Counted from the first letter of the stretch, positions 33,701 through 41,719 are shown. The stretch: 64,000 nucleotides of DNA from Ornithinibacillus xuwenensis (GCF_039614845.1 NZ_JBDIML010000008.1:1-64000); one strand, 5' to 3'. Numbers and translations: made by a program. Notes: a model not told the origin generated them from the sequence alone.

Positions 33701-33834
33701 AGAAAGTGTTAATGGATTTTGATGAATTAATACAAAGAAACCTTATTCTAAAAGATATACACTTTGAAGCGCAAGGTGATATGAAAACTTTCCCTGTGGA
33801 AGGAAATGAGATAAAATTATTTATACAATCTTAA
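30757..33834 (+). CDS. ileS: Isoleucyl-tRNA synthetase, type 2
   Basis: A 1025-residue class I synthetase charging tRNA-Ile. The HIGH-type signature is HAGH (residues 49-52, GLPHAGHALGR) and KMSKS is intact (residues 584-588). Length above 1000, the N-terminal VFYEGPPTANGLPH and the C-terminal region without the short zinc-finger tail of type 1 place it with type 2 (eukaryote-like) enzymes, a group often tolerant to mupirocin. The editing domain contains the threonine-rich GWTTTPWTLPGN. GTG 30757 is nine bases after AAAGGAG; an earlier GTG at 30748 overlaps it. A T-box-like leader precedes it. It may be a second ileS beside a housekeeping copy elsewhere. Confidence 0.92.
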   Translation: MKETSKQRELRVRKKWEKENTFERSIANREGKETFVFYEGPPTANGLPHAGHALGRTIKDFVARYKTMAGYQVLRKAGWDTHGLPVELEVEKQLNIRGKDQIEEYGVENFIQKCKESVFAYENEWKQFTEALGYWVDMENPYITLNNDYIESVWNILATIHENGYLYKGHRVVPYCPHCETSLSSHEVAQGYKDITDLSVTAKFRLKGKENEYLLGWTTTPWTLPGNVAVAVNPTMNYVKVKQESEVFVVAQALVPAVMKEGYELIEVMKGEDLVGLEYEPPFQYITVSNGHKVLAADFVTDKSGTGIVHIAPAHGEDDYKAVQDNQFDYVNVVDSKGRYKEYVTPLAGQFVKNSDVEIIKMLSKQGLLYDKEKYEHSYPHCWRCDSPLLYYAMEGWFIKTTAVKENMQSNNQEVDWFPSHMRDGRFGNFLENMVDWNIGRNRYWGTPLNVWVCKDCGKEKSPKSLKELSELSVEAVSESIELHKPYVDNIKFACSCGGTMVRTSEVIDVWFDSGSMPFAQYHYPFENHATFDKQFPADVVIEGVDQTRGWFYSLLAVSTLFTGKSPYKRVLSLGHILDENGQKMSKSKGNALNPTELIQEFGADSLRWALLADSSPWNNKRFSKKTVSHAKSKVLDTLLNVYSFYQMYAEIDQFNPADDLGGTRTMLDKWILSRLNTVIMDVNQSLEDYDFTKGARSIAVFIEELSNWYVRRSRQRFWSSGMTDNKRAAFSTLYEVLTKLSQLMAPYTPFVAEDIYSSFVMESVHLSDYPKPDESLINKDLEQDMDAVLQIIELTRSARNTVSIKTKQPLAELIVISPEAMSTNQLQPYSAIIKEEMNVKEVVFTKEHHHLLQLTIKLNFSVAGPKLGKAVGEVKACIANLQEDEKVSLVEGGQLNLVLQSGETITLTTDDIVIEKKAKQGYELVEGNKFVVLLDTTITEELKEEGLVREFIRAVQTYRKELDLPVDLRVDLFVQTDSWLEKVLMDFDELIQRNLILKDIHFEAQGDMKTFPVEGNEIKLFIQS

Positions 33835-33837
33835 TAG

Positions 33838-33871
33838 AAGAAATCCCTGTTCATGCAGGGATTTCTTTTTG
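33838..33871 (+). terminator. ileS terminator
   Basis: AGAAATCCCTG pairs with CAGGGATTTCT around TTCATG and continues into T4. Lies between convergent genes. Confidence 0.88.
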
Positions 33872-33916
33872 GTTTTCATATCCTATTCACTAGTAATCTT
33901 AGATCGTCTTCATGAT

Positions 33917-34942
33917 TTAAGCTTCATCGAATACAGCGGGAATAATATGTTCTTTAATTAGTTGCCATCGATCTGGTGGATTAATCATAAATTCAGATGC
34001 AATCGCAATAACGAAGTCTTTTTCTGGTATGCAACAAATCATATTACCGCCATCGCCAATGGCTGCATATGCAGAAATGAAAGCATCCTCATAGATCCAC
34101 CATAGATAGCCGTAATGGTTTGGATTATTGGCTGTGGATTCTATTATCCATGACTTTGGAATGACTTGATTATGCTCCCATAACCCATTGTTTAAGTAAA
34201 GATGCCCAAAACGAGCCATATCACGCGTGGTTAGTGTGAGTCCCCATCCTCCTGTGTTGTGATTATGTGGGTCTTTTACCCAGCCTTTTATATTTTCCCC
34301 AAACAAATCTTCAAATCCATATGATTCCATCTCAAAATCTGGAATTTCATTCATTCCAATTGGTTTAAATAAGTATTCATTGGCAAATTCACGGGCGCTC
34401 TTTCCTGTGCTTCGAGTGATGATGGCTGAAAGTAAGTGTGCTCCAGCGGTAGAATACTTAAAATCTCCGATAGTACCATTTTCACCTAGCATATCAAGTG
34501 TATACGTTATCCAGTCAGGTTGCATACACAATTGATCCAGGGGTTCTTGCCAATCGTTAAATGGATAGGGAGCGGTCATGGTGAGAAGATGTCGTATGGT
34601 AATCGCTTCCTTCTGACGTTGATCGGAATCCGAAACATATTCAGGAAAAAACTCCAATACCTTTTGATTTACATGCTTTATAAAACCTTTATTAATGGCT
34701 ATACCAATGAGTGCTGATAGGATACTTTTCGTTACAGATGCGACATGGTGCATACTAGCTGCACGATGACCGTTAAAGTATCTTTCGTATGCAATGAATC
34801 CATTCTTAACAAGCACAATACCGTTTATATTGCTGTAGTCAGATTGAATGACGGATTCAAGATCAGCTAGTTTCCGCGAATCCATTTTTAGGTTTGATGG
34901 GTCTTTTACTTGCCAATCGGTAGTAGGCCAGTGGCTTGGCAT
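33917..34942 (-). CDS. Serine hydrolase, beta-lactamase class C family
   Basis: A 341-residue protein of the class C beta-lactamase/esterase family without a signal peptide. The nucleophile motif S-x-x-K is SVTK (residues 69-72). The second motif, usually YxN, appears as YST (FKYSTAGAHLL), and a third region carries GDGGNMICC where HxG is usual. These differences argue for an esterase or peptidase rather than a beta-lactamase. AAGGAGG overlaps codons of a longer frame from 34960; ATG 34942 is properly spaced. It is the second gene of an operon behind a MerR regulator. Confidence 0.82.
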   Translation of the reverse strand: MPSHWPTTDWQVKDPSNLKMDSRKLADLESVIQSDYSNINGIVLVKNGFIAYERYFNGHRAASMHHVASVTKSILSALIGIAINKGFIKHVNQKVLEFFPEYVSDSDQRQKEAITIRHLLTMTAPYPFNDWQEPLDQLCMQPDWITYTLDMLGENGTIGDFKYSTAGAHLLSAIITRSTGKSAREFANEYLFKPIGMNEIPDFEMESYGFEDLFGENIKGWVKDPHNHNTGGWGLTLTTRDMARFGHLYLNNGLWEHNQVIPKSWIIESTANNPNHYGYLWWIYEDAFISAYAAIGDGGNMICCIPEKDFVIAIASEFMINPPDRWQLIKEHIIPAVFDEA

Positions 34943-34978
34943 ATTGTATTCCTCCTTCATTAATTGGTTTTCTGTTTG

Positions 34979-35806
34979 CTATTGTATTTTCTGAATAGGA
35001 AAATACACCTCAGTAACTAGATCTTCAGGAGAGTGAGCATGAGTTGGGTCAGTTCGATATACCTCATACGGTGAATTCATTAATTCGTATCCTTCCTTTT
35101 CAACCCATTCTCGAAGCTTCGCATATACTGCTGTTAACATAGAGTAAGAGCCTTTTAGAGTAGACTTTGCACATAGCTCCCCTGTTAATTCACGTGTTCC
35201 TTGGACAGGCTCCCCTACTGGAATGGCAAACTCAGTATCATTACCACTCGGATTGAATTCTGGGCTGTGATAAATCGTTATTGGAGTGCCGGAGAGGGTT
35301 AGCTTATTGGTAGCAATTTGCTCGTACAGACTACTAAAATATTTTTCATAACCTGCCGCATAGTCATCACTATTCAAAAGTTGACGCTGATAAAGAATAG
35401 TAATGGACTCTGTTTCAACGAGCTGCACATCAATCTCGTCGAAGAATGTTAGCATCGATTTACTCTGCTGTAGATTTACCATATCGGAACGTAGTTGCAT
35501 GAGGGTATCTTCAAGAGCATATAGTTTTTCCTGAATCTGCTCTCTTTTGTGATGAAGGGTAGAATACAGCTGATCTTCTGCATGATTCTCCTCTAATTCT
35601 AAGATGGCTTTAATTTCATCTAGTGAAAAGTGATAGGATTTTAGACGATTTATGAAGAGCATTCTTTTTAATTGATTGATAGAGTAGTACCGATAACCGT
35701 TTTCAGCATTAATCTCATCAGGCGTAATTAACCCGATTTCATCATAATATCGAAGTGTCTTTGTCGATACTCTGCATATTTTTGAGAATTCCCCTATTGA
35801 TAGCAA
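34979..35806 (-). CDS. MerR family regulator with GyrI-like effector domain
   Basis: A 275-residue protein. The N-terminal MerR helix-turn-helix is LSIGEFSKICRVSTKTLRYYD, with the wing GYRYYSINQLKRMLFI and a coiled-coil dimerisation helix (about 75-120). The C-terminal part from about 125 to 275 resembles the BmrR/GyrI-like effector-binding domain, ending in EVYFPIQ, which binds hydrophobic compounds. It lies upstream of the serine hydrolase on the same strand with about 36 bases between, so it probably controls the pair. RBS AGGAGGTGA precedes the ATG. Confidence 0.88.
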   Translation of the reverse strand: MLSIGEFSKICRVSTKTLRYYDEIGLITPDEINAENGYRYYSINQLKRMLFINRLKSYHFSLDEIKAILELEENHAEDQLYSTLHHKREQIQEKLYALEDTLMQLRSDMVNLQQSKSMLTFFDEIDVQLVETESITILYQRQLLNSDDYAAGYEKYFSSLYEQIATNKLTLSGTPITIYHSPEFNPSGNDTEFAIPVGEPVQGTRELTGELCAKSTLKGSYSMLTAVYAKLREWVEKEGYELMNSPYEVYRTDPTHAHSPEDLVTEVYFPIQKIQ

Positions 35807-35921
35807 GTAATCACCTCCTAGTCTTTCTCAATTTTTTATAAAAGTTAACTAGTTTCTTTATTCATTACTACATATACACCTTACCCTAAGGGCAAAGTCA
35901 ATGAAAAAATATAAATGAATA

Positions 35922-36044
35922 ATGGTAGATGGAAAAATGCGAGCAGTTTTAAATTTCACTGTGCCTGAAGATGTGAAAGATTACGGGCTCTTATTAAGAA
36001 CCACTGGGTTTGGAAAAGGATTATTAGTATGGTGTGAGCGGTAG
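35922..36044 (+). pseudogene. Fragment similar to the C-terminal domain of the large ABC permease
   Basis: A 40-codon stretch ending at TAG encodes RAVLNFTVPEDVKDYGLLL followed by RTTGFGKGLLVW. It aligns with the last residues of the 1090-residue permease (RAVLEFTVPESVVSYGLVF, then KNRTIGKGIMIRF). Upstream sequence is not related and no ribosome binding site is seen, so it looks like the 3' end of a lost paralogue rather than a gene. Confidence 0.75.
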
Positions 36045-36095
36045 GATCATTTTAAAAACTTAGGTATAAGAATTATTCAAAGCTATTAACTGAAA

Positions 36096-36132
36096 TAAAA
36101 CTGGTGACTATAGTTTAGTCACCAGTTTTATT
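36096..36132 (-). terminator. EamA gene terminator, probably bidirectional
   Basis: AAAACTGGTGAC pairs with GTCACCAGTTTT, overlapping the stop codon of the minus-strand EamA gene; T-rich on both sides. Confidence 0.8.
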
Positions 36133-37020
36133 TCTTGCTCTTCTTGTTCCACTTTCAGCTTTAGGCTTAACCGTTAAAAGTATAATCGATCCAACTAATA
36201 CAACGGCTCCAATAGAATTTTTAATCGTAATCTTAATTGGAAAGAAAGGATAGGATAGGATTGCTAGTATTACCGGGCTAAAGGCTCTTGTTACGTTAGC
36301 GATGGAGAAACGCAAATATTTTAATGCTTGATACAGTAAGATAGTTCCTAAGAAGCCTGTAAGGAGAGAGGCTATCATGATATACCCTATTCCTTCCAAT
36401 GATGTTAGTCCATTTGCTAATTCTCCGCTTAGAAAGGCATAGCCAACAACGAAACATAAGGTTATACAATTATTCGTGAAAAGAATTGAATTAGAGCTTT
36501 TGTGTTCAGATAATGTTTTCTTTATATAGATATTTGTTAATGCAAAAAAGAAGGTATATAACACAGCGAATAGTGCTCCAAAGCCATTTGCTGAATGCCC
36601 ATTACCTTTTTCTACAAATAAAAATGCTCCTAAAATAGCGAGCGTGATAAAAAGCACCTCTAACTTTGAAAGCCGCTCCTTGAGTATGACTACAGACAAT
36701 AAGACAGCAAATACGGTGTAAAACCTCCCCAAAAATCCTACTTCGACCGGTGAAAGCAAGTTCATACTAATAAACATAAAGATAACGCCAAGCGAATTAA
36801 ATATAGCTAGCATAAGGATTTCCTTCTCGAAGTAAAACGTTATCCCTTTTCGAGAGAAAACACCAACTAAATAACTAGCCATTAGGATGGTTACTACATT
36901 AAGAATGGCTGCTATTGCAGGTGATACATGCAATAATCCAAATTTTGAAATCAATGGACCGATAGCCATTGCAAGAACGGATAGTAAATTATAGAAATGA
37001 CCCTTTTGTTGGTCGCTCAT
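36115..37020 (-). CDS. EamA/DMT superfamily transporter
   Basis: A 301-residue membrane protein with about ten hydrophobic segments arranged as two EamA repeats (first about 5-130, second about 145-285). The repeat ends show the typical G-x-F-L-E-K pattern (ILGAFLFVEKGNG; VLVGSIILLTVKPKA) and L-x(2)-E-x-L in VVILKERLSKLEV. Substrates of this superfamily are usually small metabolites; none can be named. ATG 37020 has AGGAGG at seven-base spacing; the TTG at 37026 is too close. Divergent from the SgrR-like gene. Confidence 0.87.
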   Translation of the reverse strand: MSDQQKGHFYNLLSVLAMAIGPLISKFGLLHVSPAIAAILNVVTILMASYLVGVFSRKGITFYFEKEILMLAIFNSLGVIFMFISMNLLSPVEVGFLGRFYTVFAVLLSVVILKERLSKLEVLFITLAILGAFLFVEKGNGHSANGFGALFAVLYTFFFALTNIYIKKTLSEHKSSNSILFTNNCITLCFVVGYAFLSGELANGLTSLEGIGYIMIASLLTGFLGTILLYQALKYLRFSIANVTRAFSPVILAILSYPFFPIKITIKNSIGAVVLVGSIILLTVKPKAESGTRRARNKTGD

Positions 37021-37138
37021 ATTCAATCCTCCTACTTTTTTTCAATACAAACGCTTCATACTCCTTATTGTAGATGGTAAAAGGAGAATAAAAAGTGTAA
37101 ATTATAGGTAGCTATTTCACCTTTTAAGGAGTGGTTGA

Positions 37139-38908
37139 ATGACGTTGATAGGTTATTACATACAGCTGTTTATGACATTCTCGAGAAATAGAACGAATGA
37201 ACCAATTAAGCTATCTCGCAGTATGTTAAGTAACGAGCTAAATTGCTCCGAGCGAAACGTGATTCATATTTTAAATAAGATGGAAGAGAAGGAGTGGATT
37301 CTTAGAAAGAGCGGAAAAGGAAGGGGAAATCTATCTACTATTAGCTTTCAAAAAGGCATCGGTGAGATTATCGACTGTTTGCATGATTCCTCCTCCTATC
37401 ATCAGGATTTGAATAAACTCTTGTCTTATTTAGACCATCATCAGCTATTTGAGAAAAATAAGCAGCTAGCCCAAAGCTTGTTTGAAAAATTATTTGGCGT
37501 AATACCACCCAACCAGTATGCTGGTGAAATCGATCAGTTGCGGATTCCGTATTTTCGTTCCATTCTTTCATTAGATCCATCAGATGTGGAACGGCAAACC
37601 GAAAGGCATATGGTCGAACAACTTTTTAATACGTTAGTAGTATTTGATACAGAAAGACAAGAAGTAAAGCCCTGTATCTCGCATTATTGGGAAAGTAGTC
37701 ATGATGATAAAGTTTGGACCTTTTATATACGAAAAGGAATTTCTTTTCATCATGAAAAATATGTGGAAGCGGAAGATGTTAAATTCACCTTTGAACGATT
37801 GAAGGATACACCTGCAAAATGGATAACAAGATACATAGAGAAGATTATCTGTTTGGATAAACATATTATTCAATTCCAATTCGCTATCTCGAATCGCTGC
37901 TGGCCACTTTTGTTATGTTCACCGAAATGTGCTATCATTCCAGTGGATTATGGGAATAAGTCAAAGGAAGCATTCGCTAGAGAGCCAATTGGAACTGGTC
38001 CTTATAAAGTGATGACACATAATCGTGAATTACTACGATTGTCTGTACACCATGCCTATTTTAAGGGAAGAGCGCATATGGATGAAATTTCAATTCATAT
38101 CATGCCATCAGTTGAAAACTATTTTACGCAATGAGAAATAGAGCACCAGCCTTTATTCTATATCCCTTTTACCACAAATTCTAATAGCGAGAGAAACTAC
38201 CGGAATGTGGAAAGAAGGGACCTATCGGTGAAATATTTGATGTGGAATATGAAAAAGGAAACCATTCGCACAAACAGTTCTATCAGAAAAAAGATAGCAT
38301 CCATAATAAATAGGGATAGGATGATTCATGATCTGGGTTATCCGAGGTACCAAGTAAAGCACAGTTTTATGAAACGCCATGATGATACGATTTATGACAG
38401 GAATCAGGAGATGTCAGGCCAGTTAGAAAGTGATGAAGCCTTTATCCTTCTAACCTATGAAAATACACCGAATGAAGCGGATATAACCTGGATACAGACT
38501 GAATGTCTCAAGCATAATATTAAAATGGAAATAAAGGTAGTACCGTATGAGGAATTTCATCAGGAAGCCAGTAATGCAGACTTAGTTCTCTCTGAATATG
38601 TTGCAGAAGACATTGAACTGGTAGCGCTCTATAACGTATTTTTAGCAGAAACAAGTGTCGTACAAATGCTTAGTAGACTGGAACAAAAGCAGTTACTTCA
38701 AACTCTCTATAGGAAGAGTTTGCAGCAGGATAAACAAGCGAAGCTCTTGGACGATATAGGTCAAATGGAAGATTTGTTATTACAAGAGGGAATTATCATG
38801 CCATTATATTCTACGTATCAAAAGGCATTATTTCATCGGAACTTAATGGGCATATCCATCAATAGCATTGGGTTAGTACCATTTAAAGACTTATTTTATA
38901 AAAGGTGA
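37139..38908 (+). pseudogene. SgrR-like regulator/solute-binding protein gene with an in-frame TGA
   Basis: A 590-codon frame interrupted only by TGA at codon 332 (38132-38134). The first part has an SgrR-type helix-turn-helix (about residues 10-100) and the beginning of an SBP_bac_5 domain (DPSDVERQTERHMVEQLFNT; WTFYIRKGISFHHEK; REPIGTGPYKV). The same frame continues after TGA as EIEHQPLFYIPFTTNSNSER, then the rest of SBP_bac_5 to 38908. So a single nonsense codon, not a frameshift, splits it. A single base change (TGG or GGA) would restore the frame. AAGGAG precedes the ATG. It is divergent from the EamA transporter it may once have controlled. Confidence 0.85.
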
Positions 38909-39029
38909 TGTTGAGATAAAATCATTTGACGGATAGAATTCAAAGCAGCATTAATATTTTCAAAGCATGTTGACAATTTATGAAAACAAGAGTAGATTTT
39001 CATTATATTAACGAATTCCTATTCAGTTA

Positions 39030-39190
39030 CCTTTTATTCGCTGAATCGTTTGAACGGGGGAACCATGAATCGATGGGCTACTAGCCATATCTTGGGGTGA
39101 GTCTTACGTTGTAAGAGGGGATACTCTCAATTCCTAACCCGACAGCTAACCTCGTAAGCGTTCCTGTTATTTTCGAGAGAGAGGTCAAAG
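39030..39190 (+). ncRNA. c-di-AMP riboswitch (ydaO/yuaA type)
   Basis: The conserved segments are recognisable: CGCTGAATC near 39039, GAACGGGGGAACCA (39052-39065), CTTGGGGTGAGTC near 39091, GGGGATACTCTC (39117-39127) and the long CTAACCCGACAGCTAACCTC (39135-39153) followed by GTAAGCGTT and a closing GAGAGAGAGG. This is the pattern of the ydaO family, which binds c-di-AMP and shuts off potassium and osmolyte transporters. It precedes a KtrB-like gene and an intrinsic terminator. Borders are approximate. Confidence 0.92.
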
Positions 39191-39198
39191 GTTTTAGC

Positions 39199-39235
39199 CT
39201 AAGACCATTCTGATTTTAAGGTGGTCTTTTTTGCG
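39199..39235 (+). terminator. Riboswitch-controlled terminator
   Basis: AAGACCA pairs with TGGTCTT (plus inner pairs) and continues into T6, directly after the c-di-AMP aptamer and about 55 bases before ktrB. It should form when ligand is bound. Confidence 0.85.
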
Positions 39236-39288
39236 TTGATGGAAGCAGTTTTGAATTGAAGTATTAGAGAATAAAGGAGAAACAAACC

Positions 39289-40629
39289 TTGTTTAAAAAT
39301 ATGAACCTGAAACCAGCACAAATTATTGTTTTATTCTATGTGTCAGCAGTTATCCTATCAGTTGGCTTACTTAGCTTGCCATTTGCGTTGAAGCCTGGTG
39401 TTAGTTGGTCATTTTTGGATGCTTTATTTACCGCTGTAAGTGCAATTAGTGTAACGGGTTTATCCGTTGTGTCTACAGTGGACACATTTAGTACGTCTGG
39501 AATCTTTATATTATTATTTATCCTTCAATTTGGCGGAATTGGTATTATGACGCTAGGTACGTTTTTCTGGCTGGTACTTGGGAAGAAGATTGGATTAAAG
39601 GAAAGAAGATTAATTAGTACGGATCAAAATCAATCTCACCTTTCAGGGCTGGTAAAGCTGATGAAACAAATCTTGATCATTATCCTATGTATCGAATTGG
39701 TTGGGACGATTATTCTAGGTACCTATTTCCTACAATATTTTCCGACTTGGCAGGAAGCTTATTTACAAGGATTATTTGCGTCAGTCAGTGCAACGACGAA
39801 TGCTGGGTTTGATATCACGGGTAATTCATTAATCCCCTTTTCTCATGACTATTTTGTCCAAATCATCAATATTATCTTGTTAACGTTAGGGGCAATAGGA
39901 TTCCCGGTATTAATTGAAGTGAAAGATTTTATAAAAAGTACCAAAAGCAAGTATCGATTCCGTTTTACATTATATACAAAGCTAACAACGGTTACATTTT
40001 TTGCGCTAATGATTTTTGGAACGATTATTATTTTGTTATTTGAAGCGAAATACTTTTTCGCAGACAAAAGCTGGCATGAATCATTTTTCTATGCGTTTTT
40101 CCAATCATCGACTACACGTAATGGTGGATTAGCAACGATGGATGTTAGTCAATTTACGAATCCAACCTTATTAGCAATCTGTTTTCTTATGTTTATAGGT
40201 GCTTCACCAAGCTCTGTTGGTGGTGGGATAAGAACGACGACATTTGCGGTGGTCTTATTATTAATATTCTCTTTTGGTAAAGGCAGAAAGAATATTAAAG
40301 TATTTGGGCGTGAAATACATGAGGATGATATTAGGAAATCTGTGGTTGTCAGTTTTCTTGCAATGCTAATTTGTTTTACAGCGGTCGTCATACTTTCAGA
40401 GACCGAGAGCTTTTCTCTCATGCAAATCATATTTGAGGTAAGCTCTGCGTTTGGAACAACGGGGCTTTCCATGGGGATTACACCTGAGCTTAGCTCTATA
40501 GGGAAAATTGTAATTATTGCGCTAATGTTCATCGGGAGAATAGGCATATTATCCTTTATATTTATCTTCCAACGACAAAATAAAGATGTGAGCTATCAAT
40601 ATCCAACCGAGAAAATTATAGTAGGATAA
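39289..40629 (+). CDS. KtrB/KtrD-type potassium channel subunit
   Basis: A 446-residue membrane protein of the Trk/Ktr/HKT superfamily, importing potassium with a cytoplasmic KtrA/C ring. Four selectivity-filter loops with the key glycine are visible: AVSAISVTGLSVV, SVSATTNAGFDIT, SSTTRNGGLATMD and VSSAFGTTGLSMG. Membrane segments cover the whole length. Start is TTG 39289 with AAAGGAG at nine bases; an ATG at 39301 is possible. The upstream c-di-AMP riboswitch should turn it off when c-di-AMP is high. No ktrA/ktrC gene is adjacent, as also for ktrD in B. subtilis. Confidence 0.93.
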   Translation: MFKNMNLKPAQIIVLFYVSAVILSVGLLSLPFALKPGVSWSFLDALFTAVSAISVTGLSVVSTVDTFSTSGIFILLFILQFGGIGIMTLGTFFWLVLGKKIGLKERRLISTDQNQSHLSGLVKLMKQILIIILCIELVGTIILGTYFLQYFPTWQEAYLQGLFASVSATTNAGFDITGNSLIPFSHDYFVQIINIILLTLGAIGFPVLIEVKDFIKSTKSKYRFRFTLYTKLTTVTFFALMIFGTIIILLFEAKYFFADKSWHESFFYAFFQSSTTRNGGLATMDVSQFTNPTLLAICFLMFIGASPSSVGGGIRTTTFAVVLLLIFSFGKGRKNIKVFGREIHEDDIRKSVVVSFLAMLICFTAVVILSETESFSLMQIIFEVSSAFGTTGLSMGITPELSSIGKIVIIALMFIGRIGILSFIFIFQRQNKDVSYQYPTEKIIVG

Positions 40630-40630
40630 G

Positions 40631-40665
40631 AAAACTGGTAGGCGATTATGCTTACCAGTTTTTTA
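40631..40665 (+). terminator. ktrB terminator
   Basis: AAAACTGGTAGGC pairs with GCTTACCAGTTTT around GATTAT, followed by TT. Confidence 0.88.
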
Positions 40666-40751
40666 TACATGGATAGCTTCGTATAATATAGTGTACTTAG
40701 TTTAGTATGGAGGCCAGATATTCGACTCATAATGAGTGTGAAAAAATATGG

Positions 40752-41150
40752 TTAGTAATCGAGTTCTGTGCTGTATTTCTCAATAATAGCTACTAAGGTT
40801 TCAAACGCATACTGCTTATTAACAACATTAACTGTAAAATCGGCTTGATCACGTTGATTACTCATTTCAAAATCAAATCCATTGTAGTATAAAAACTGTG
40901 TTAAGGCTAAAAAAGCTGTACGCTTATTTGCATTGTGAAATGCGTAATTTTGTGCTATTGATTCAAAAAGAGCACCGGCTTTCTCAAAGATAGTATGATA
41001 AGCATCATTACCAAATGCAGATTGTTGTGGACGGTGCACAGCAGAATCTAATAATTCAAATGATTTAATTCCTATTTGTTCTCCTGGGCTAAATCGTTGA
41101 ATTACGTATTGATTAATTGCAGCAACTTCCTTAAGAGTTAAATAACGCAT
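40752..41150 (-). CDS. Doc/Fic-type toxin of a toxin-antitoxin pair, altered active site
   Basis: A 132-residue Doc-family protein (death on curing). Doc kinases phosphorylate EF-Tu and stop translation. The family motif H-x-F-x-(D/N)-(G/A)-N-K-R appears here as YAFHNANKR (residues 69-77), with Tyr in place of the catalytic His while Phe71, Asn73, Asn75, Lys76 and Arg77 are kept. The codon is TAC. This change would be expected to weaken or abolish activity. Length is normal and no frameshift is seen. The antitoxin gene ends one base before its start, so they are translationally linked. Confidence 0.88.
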   Translation of the reverse strand: MRYLTLKEVAAINQYVIQRFSPGEQIGIKSFELLDSAVHRPQQSAFGNDAYHTIFEKAGALFESIAQNYAFHNANKRTAFLALTQFLYYNGFDFEMSNQRDQADFTVNVVNKQYAFETLVAIIEKYSTELDY

Positions 41151-41396
41151 TTACCTATCCACCAGTTCACGAATTGTTTCCTCATGCTTATTTGTATTTC
41201 GTTCCAACACTTCAAAGAAGTCAGTGCTTATTCCATTAGGAAGTTTTATTTCTTCTTTTTTTCTTAGAATTATCTCACCGTTTTTTTGTTCTATTTGAAT
41301 GTTATCACCATAAGAAATACCTGCTTCTTTTAACATTTCTTTAGGTATTGTAATGCCGTAGCTATTTCCGATTTTCGTTATTTTTCTTTCCGTCAT
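41151..41396 (-). CDS. AbrB/MazE-type antitoxin
   Basis: An 81-residue protein with a swapped-hairpin AbrB DNA-binding domain (ITKIGNSYGITIPKEMLKEA, about residues 5-24, then GDNIQIEQKNGEIILRKK) and a charged C-terminal tail (about 55-81) that should bind and neutralise the toxin. It precedes the Doc-type toxin gene by a shared boundary. AGGAGGGC lies seven to nine bases before the ATG. Palindromic sites upstream (41422-41456) suggest autorepression. Confidence 0.87.
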   Translation of the reverse strand: MTERKITKIGNSYGITIPKEMLKEAGISYGDNIQIEQKNGEIILRKKEEIKLPNGISTDFFEVLERNTNKHEETIRELVDR

Positions 41397-41421
41397 TTCA
41401 TCAGCCCTCCTAAAACAGATT

Positions 41422-41456
41422 GTTATAATAATTATAACATGTAAAACCGTTATAAC
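41422..41456 (-). promoter_or_regulatory. Palindromic operator of the toxin-antitoxin operon
   Basis: A perfect inverted repeat GTTATAA-TAA-TTATAAC (41422-41438) and a second palindromic octamer GTTATAAC (41449-41456), 26 to 60 bases before the antitoxin start. AbrB-type antitoxins commonly bind such sites; binding here is inferred. Confidence 0.65.
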
Positions 41457-41505
41457 AAAAAAAGTAAATTCCCCCCAATATATAATTAGAGAGAAATTTA
41501 CTTTA
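41455..41505 (-). terminator. Terminator of the small hydrophilic protein gene
   Basis: On the minus strand AAAGTAAATT pairs with AATTTACTTT around 24 bases and continues into T4. The loop is long, so strength is uncertain. Confidence 0.55.
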
Positions 41506-41506
41506 G

Positions 41507-41719
41507 TTAAGAATTATTATAGGTCTGTCCAATCTCTTTTTCAGCAATCACTTCATTAGCAGCTTCTAGCTCCTTATGATCTTTTACCGAATCTCCTACC
41601 ATTCGGTTCAGAGAATCAAATGGATAATTCTCTTTTAATCCATTTTGTACCTTGAATTGCCCATCTGTATTGGCTTGAGTCGGCATATTAAACTTGCTTT
41701 CTTCTTTGTTGTCTGACAT
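41507..41719 (-). CDS. Small hydrophilic protein of unknown function
   Basis: A 70-residue, Asn/Lys/Glu-rich protein without membrane segments or known motifs, beginning MSDNKEESKFNMPTQAN. Its composition recalls small Bacillaceae proteins made during sporulation or stress, but I recognise no family. Three ATGs follow one another after GAGGTG; the third (41719) has the best spacing, while the open frame extends to 41752. It has its own terminator. Confidence 0.55.
   Translation of the reverse strand: MSDNKEESKFNMPTQANTDGQFKVQNGLKENYPFDSLNRMVGDSVKDHKELEAANEVIAEKEIGQTYNNS

Noticed and set aside
37139..38908. SgrR-like gene broken by a frameshift
   Set aside because: Both halves are in the same frame; only one TGA separates them, so it is a nonsense codon.
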